Positions 6,405 through 7,301 of a DNA stretch of 7,301 bases are shown piece by piece. The notes beneath the pieces are model-generated. The model was not told the DNA's origin. It made no database searches and saw only the letters and a program-made list of their open reading frames with translations. This stretch comes from an uncultured Caulobacterales bacterium (GTDB lineage: Bacteria; Pseudomonadota; Alphaproteobacteria; Caulobacterales; Caulobacteraceae): assembly GCA_903903715.1 (NCBI GenBank), contig CAIUZX010000503.1, forward strand, positions 1 through 7,301, given 5' to 3'. Within the stretch, counting starts at the first letter, position 1, and every line of letters starts with the position of its first letter. The position numbers and the translations under genes are program-made.

Positions 6405-7301
6405 ATGTCCACAAAGCGACACTCGTGGTTACAGGATCTCGCGTGGCGGCTGGAAGCAGCGGCCTACGTGGCTTTGCTGTTCATCGTCCGAAGGATCCCT
6501 CTTGAGACGGCGTCAGCGCTTGGCGGGCGCCTCGCGACGGCGCTGGGTCCACTGACCGGCTCGCACAAGGTTGTTCAGCGAAACCTACAGCTCGCATTTC
6601 CGGAGATGTCCGAAGTTGATCGGGAGAAACTGGCGCGCGAACAGTGGGATAATCTTGGCCGATCGACGTTTGAACTCCCCTGGATGGACGAGCTGCAGCC
6701 CAGTCGCGGGCGCGTGGAACTCGTCAACGGGGAGCGTCTGGAAGAGATCCGCAAGTCGGGAAGACCTGTCGTCTTCATCTCCGGCCATTTCGCCAACTGG
6801 GAAGTGATGCCCTGCGCCATCGTGGACGCTGGCGTCGTCTGTCAGATGACCTACCGCGCGGCCAACAACCCTTACGTTGACAAGCTGATCCGGGACGCCC
6901 GAGCCCGCTATGGCGTTCGGCTTTTCGCACCCAAGGGCTCGGACGGCAGTCGCGAGTTGCTGGAGGCGATGAAGCGCGGGGAGTCCGTCGCGCTGATGAA
7001 CGATCAGAAGTTCAACGGCGGCGTCGCGGCGCCCTTCATGGGTCAACCTGCGCATACCGCAGCCGCGCCGACGCGGCTCGCCCTGCGCTTTGGCGCCGAT
7101 CTGCAACCGATGACGGTCGAGCGCCTGCCTAATGCCCGCTTTCGCGTGACGGTTCACGAGCCAATCGCCCTTAGGAGGACAGGTTCGCGCACCGCGGATC
7201 TCGAATATGGCGTGGCGCAGGTGAACGCGTTCATCGAGACCCAGGTCCGCGCGCGGCCCCGGGAATGGTTCTGGGTGCACAAGCGCTGGGCGAACGCCGC
7301 C
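6405..7301 (+). CDS. LpxL/HtrB-type lipid A biosynthesis (lysophospholipid) acyltransferase, 3' end missing
   Basis: 299 codons are open to the right edge with no stop, so the protein is cut near its C-terminus (family members are usually about 290-320 residues). It belongs to the LpxL/LpxM late acyltransferases, which transfer an acyl chain from acyl-ACP to lipid A precursors at the cytoplasmic face of the inner membrane. An N-terminal hydrophobic helix (about 13-29) anchors it. RNLQLAFPE (59-67), the catalytic HX4E motif in SGHFANWE (H128, E133), YRAANNP (150-156), MNDQ (198-201) and the terminal REWFWVHKRW (286-295) follow the family order. LpxL versus LpxM, or an ornithine-lipid type activity, cannot be settled, so no symbol is given. 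ATG 6405 is the only start codon in frame within the gap after the SDR gene. The nearest purine-rich sequence, GAGG at 6385-6388, is 16 bases away, so initiation looks weak. Confidence 0.92.
   Translation, partial: MSTKRHSWLQDLAWRLEAAAYVALLFIVRRIPLETASALGGRLATALGPLTGSHKVVQRNLQLAFPEMSEVDREKLAREQWDNLGRSTFELPWMDELQPSRGRVELVNGERLEEIRKSGRPVVFISGHFANWEVMPCAIVDAGVVCQMTYRAANNPYVDKLIRDARARYGVRLFAPKGSDGSRELLEAMKRGESVALMNDQKFNGGVAAPFMGQPAHTAAAPTRLALRFGADLQPMTVERLPNARFRVTVHEPIALRRTGSRTADLEYGVAQVNAFIETQVRARPREWFWVHKRWANAA

Noticed and set aside
6585..7280. Long - strand open frame (231 codons) opposite the acyltransferase gene
   Set aside because: It is a GC-rich antisense shadow. The + strand frame has all LpxL/HtrB motifs, and the antisense translation shows no recognisable domain.

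Overview
The window looks like ordinary chromosome from a GC-rich alphaproteobacterium, most likely Caulobacterales (Caulobacter/Brevundimonas-like). That placement rests on GC-rich codon use, tight same-strand packing and my recollection of family sequences; no 16S or other decisive marker is present. All seven genes I can support lie on the + strand. I see no mobile element, CRISPR array, tRNA, rRNA or long repeat.

Layout: (1) positions 2-196 hold the C-terminal end of the 2-oxoglutarate dehydrogenase E2 subunit (sucB). (2) 259-2421 is priA, the replication-restart helicase, whose zinc-binding region keeps one complete four-cysteine site but has lost three of the four cysteines of the other. 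(3) 2521-3258 is a seven-helix TerC-family membrane protein of the YgdQ type. (4) 3345-5447 is a compact three-gene signalling unit: a protein with no named family whose C-terminal half resembles a decayed histidine-kinase ATPase domain, a stand-alone CheY-like receiver 16 bases downstream, and a CheR-type methyltransferase whose ATG overlaps the receiver stop codon. (5) 5565-6332 is a classical short-chain dehydrogenase/reductase resembling the DHRS4 group. (6) 6405-7301 is an LpxL/HtrB-type lipid A acyltransferase that runs off the right edge.

How they work together: only the 3345-5447 genes look functionally linked. A reasonable model is an orphan chemotaxis-like or phosphorelay module in which the kinase-like protein acts as a phosphotransfer, scaffold or sink component for the receiver, with the CheR relative modifying an unlinked target. 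That is inference from gene order and motifs. The other genes (TCA cycle, replication restart, metal or membrane homeostasis, redox metabolism, envelope lipid) are housekeeping neighbours with no obvious shared pathway.

No gap exceeds 300 bases. The longest are 117 bases (5448-5564) and 99 bases (2422-2520). The gaps hold ribosome-binding sites and short inverted repeats but no convincing U-tract terminator. The best candidate for under-described biology is the degenerate-kinase/receiver/CheR trio; the PriA zinc-site loss is the clearest molecular oddity.
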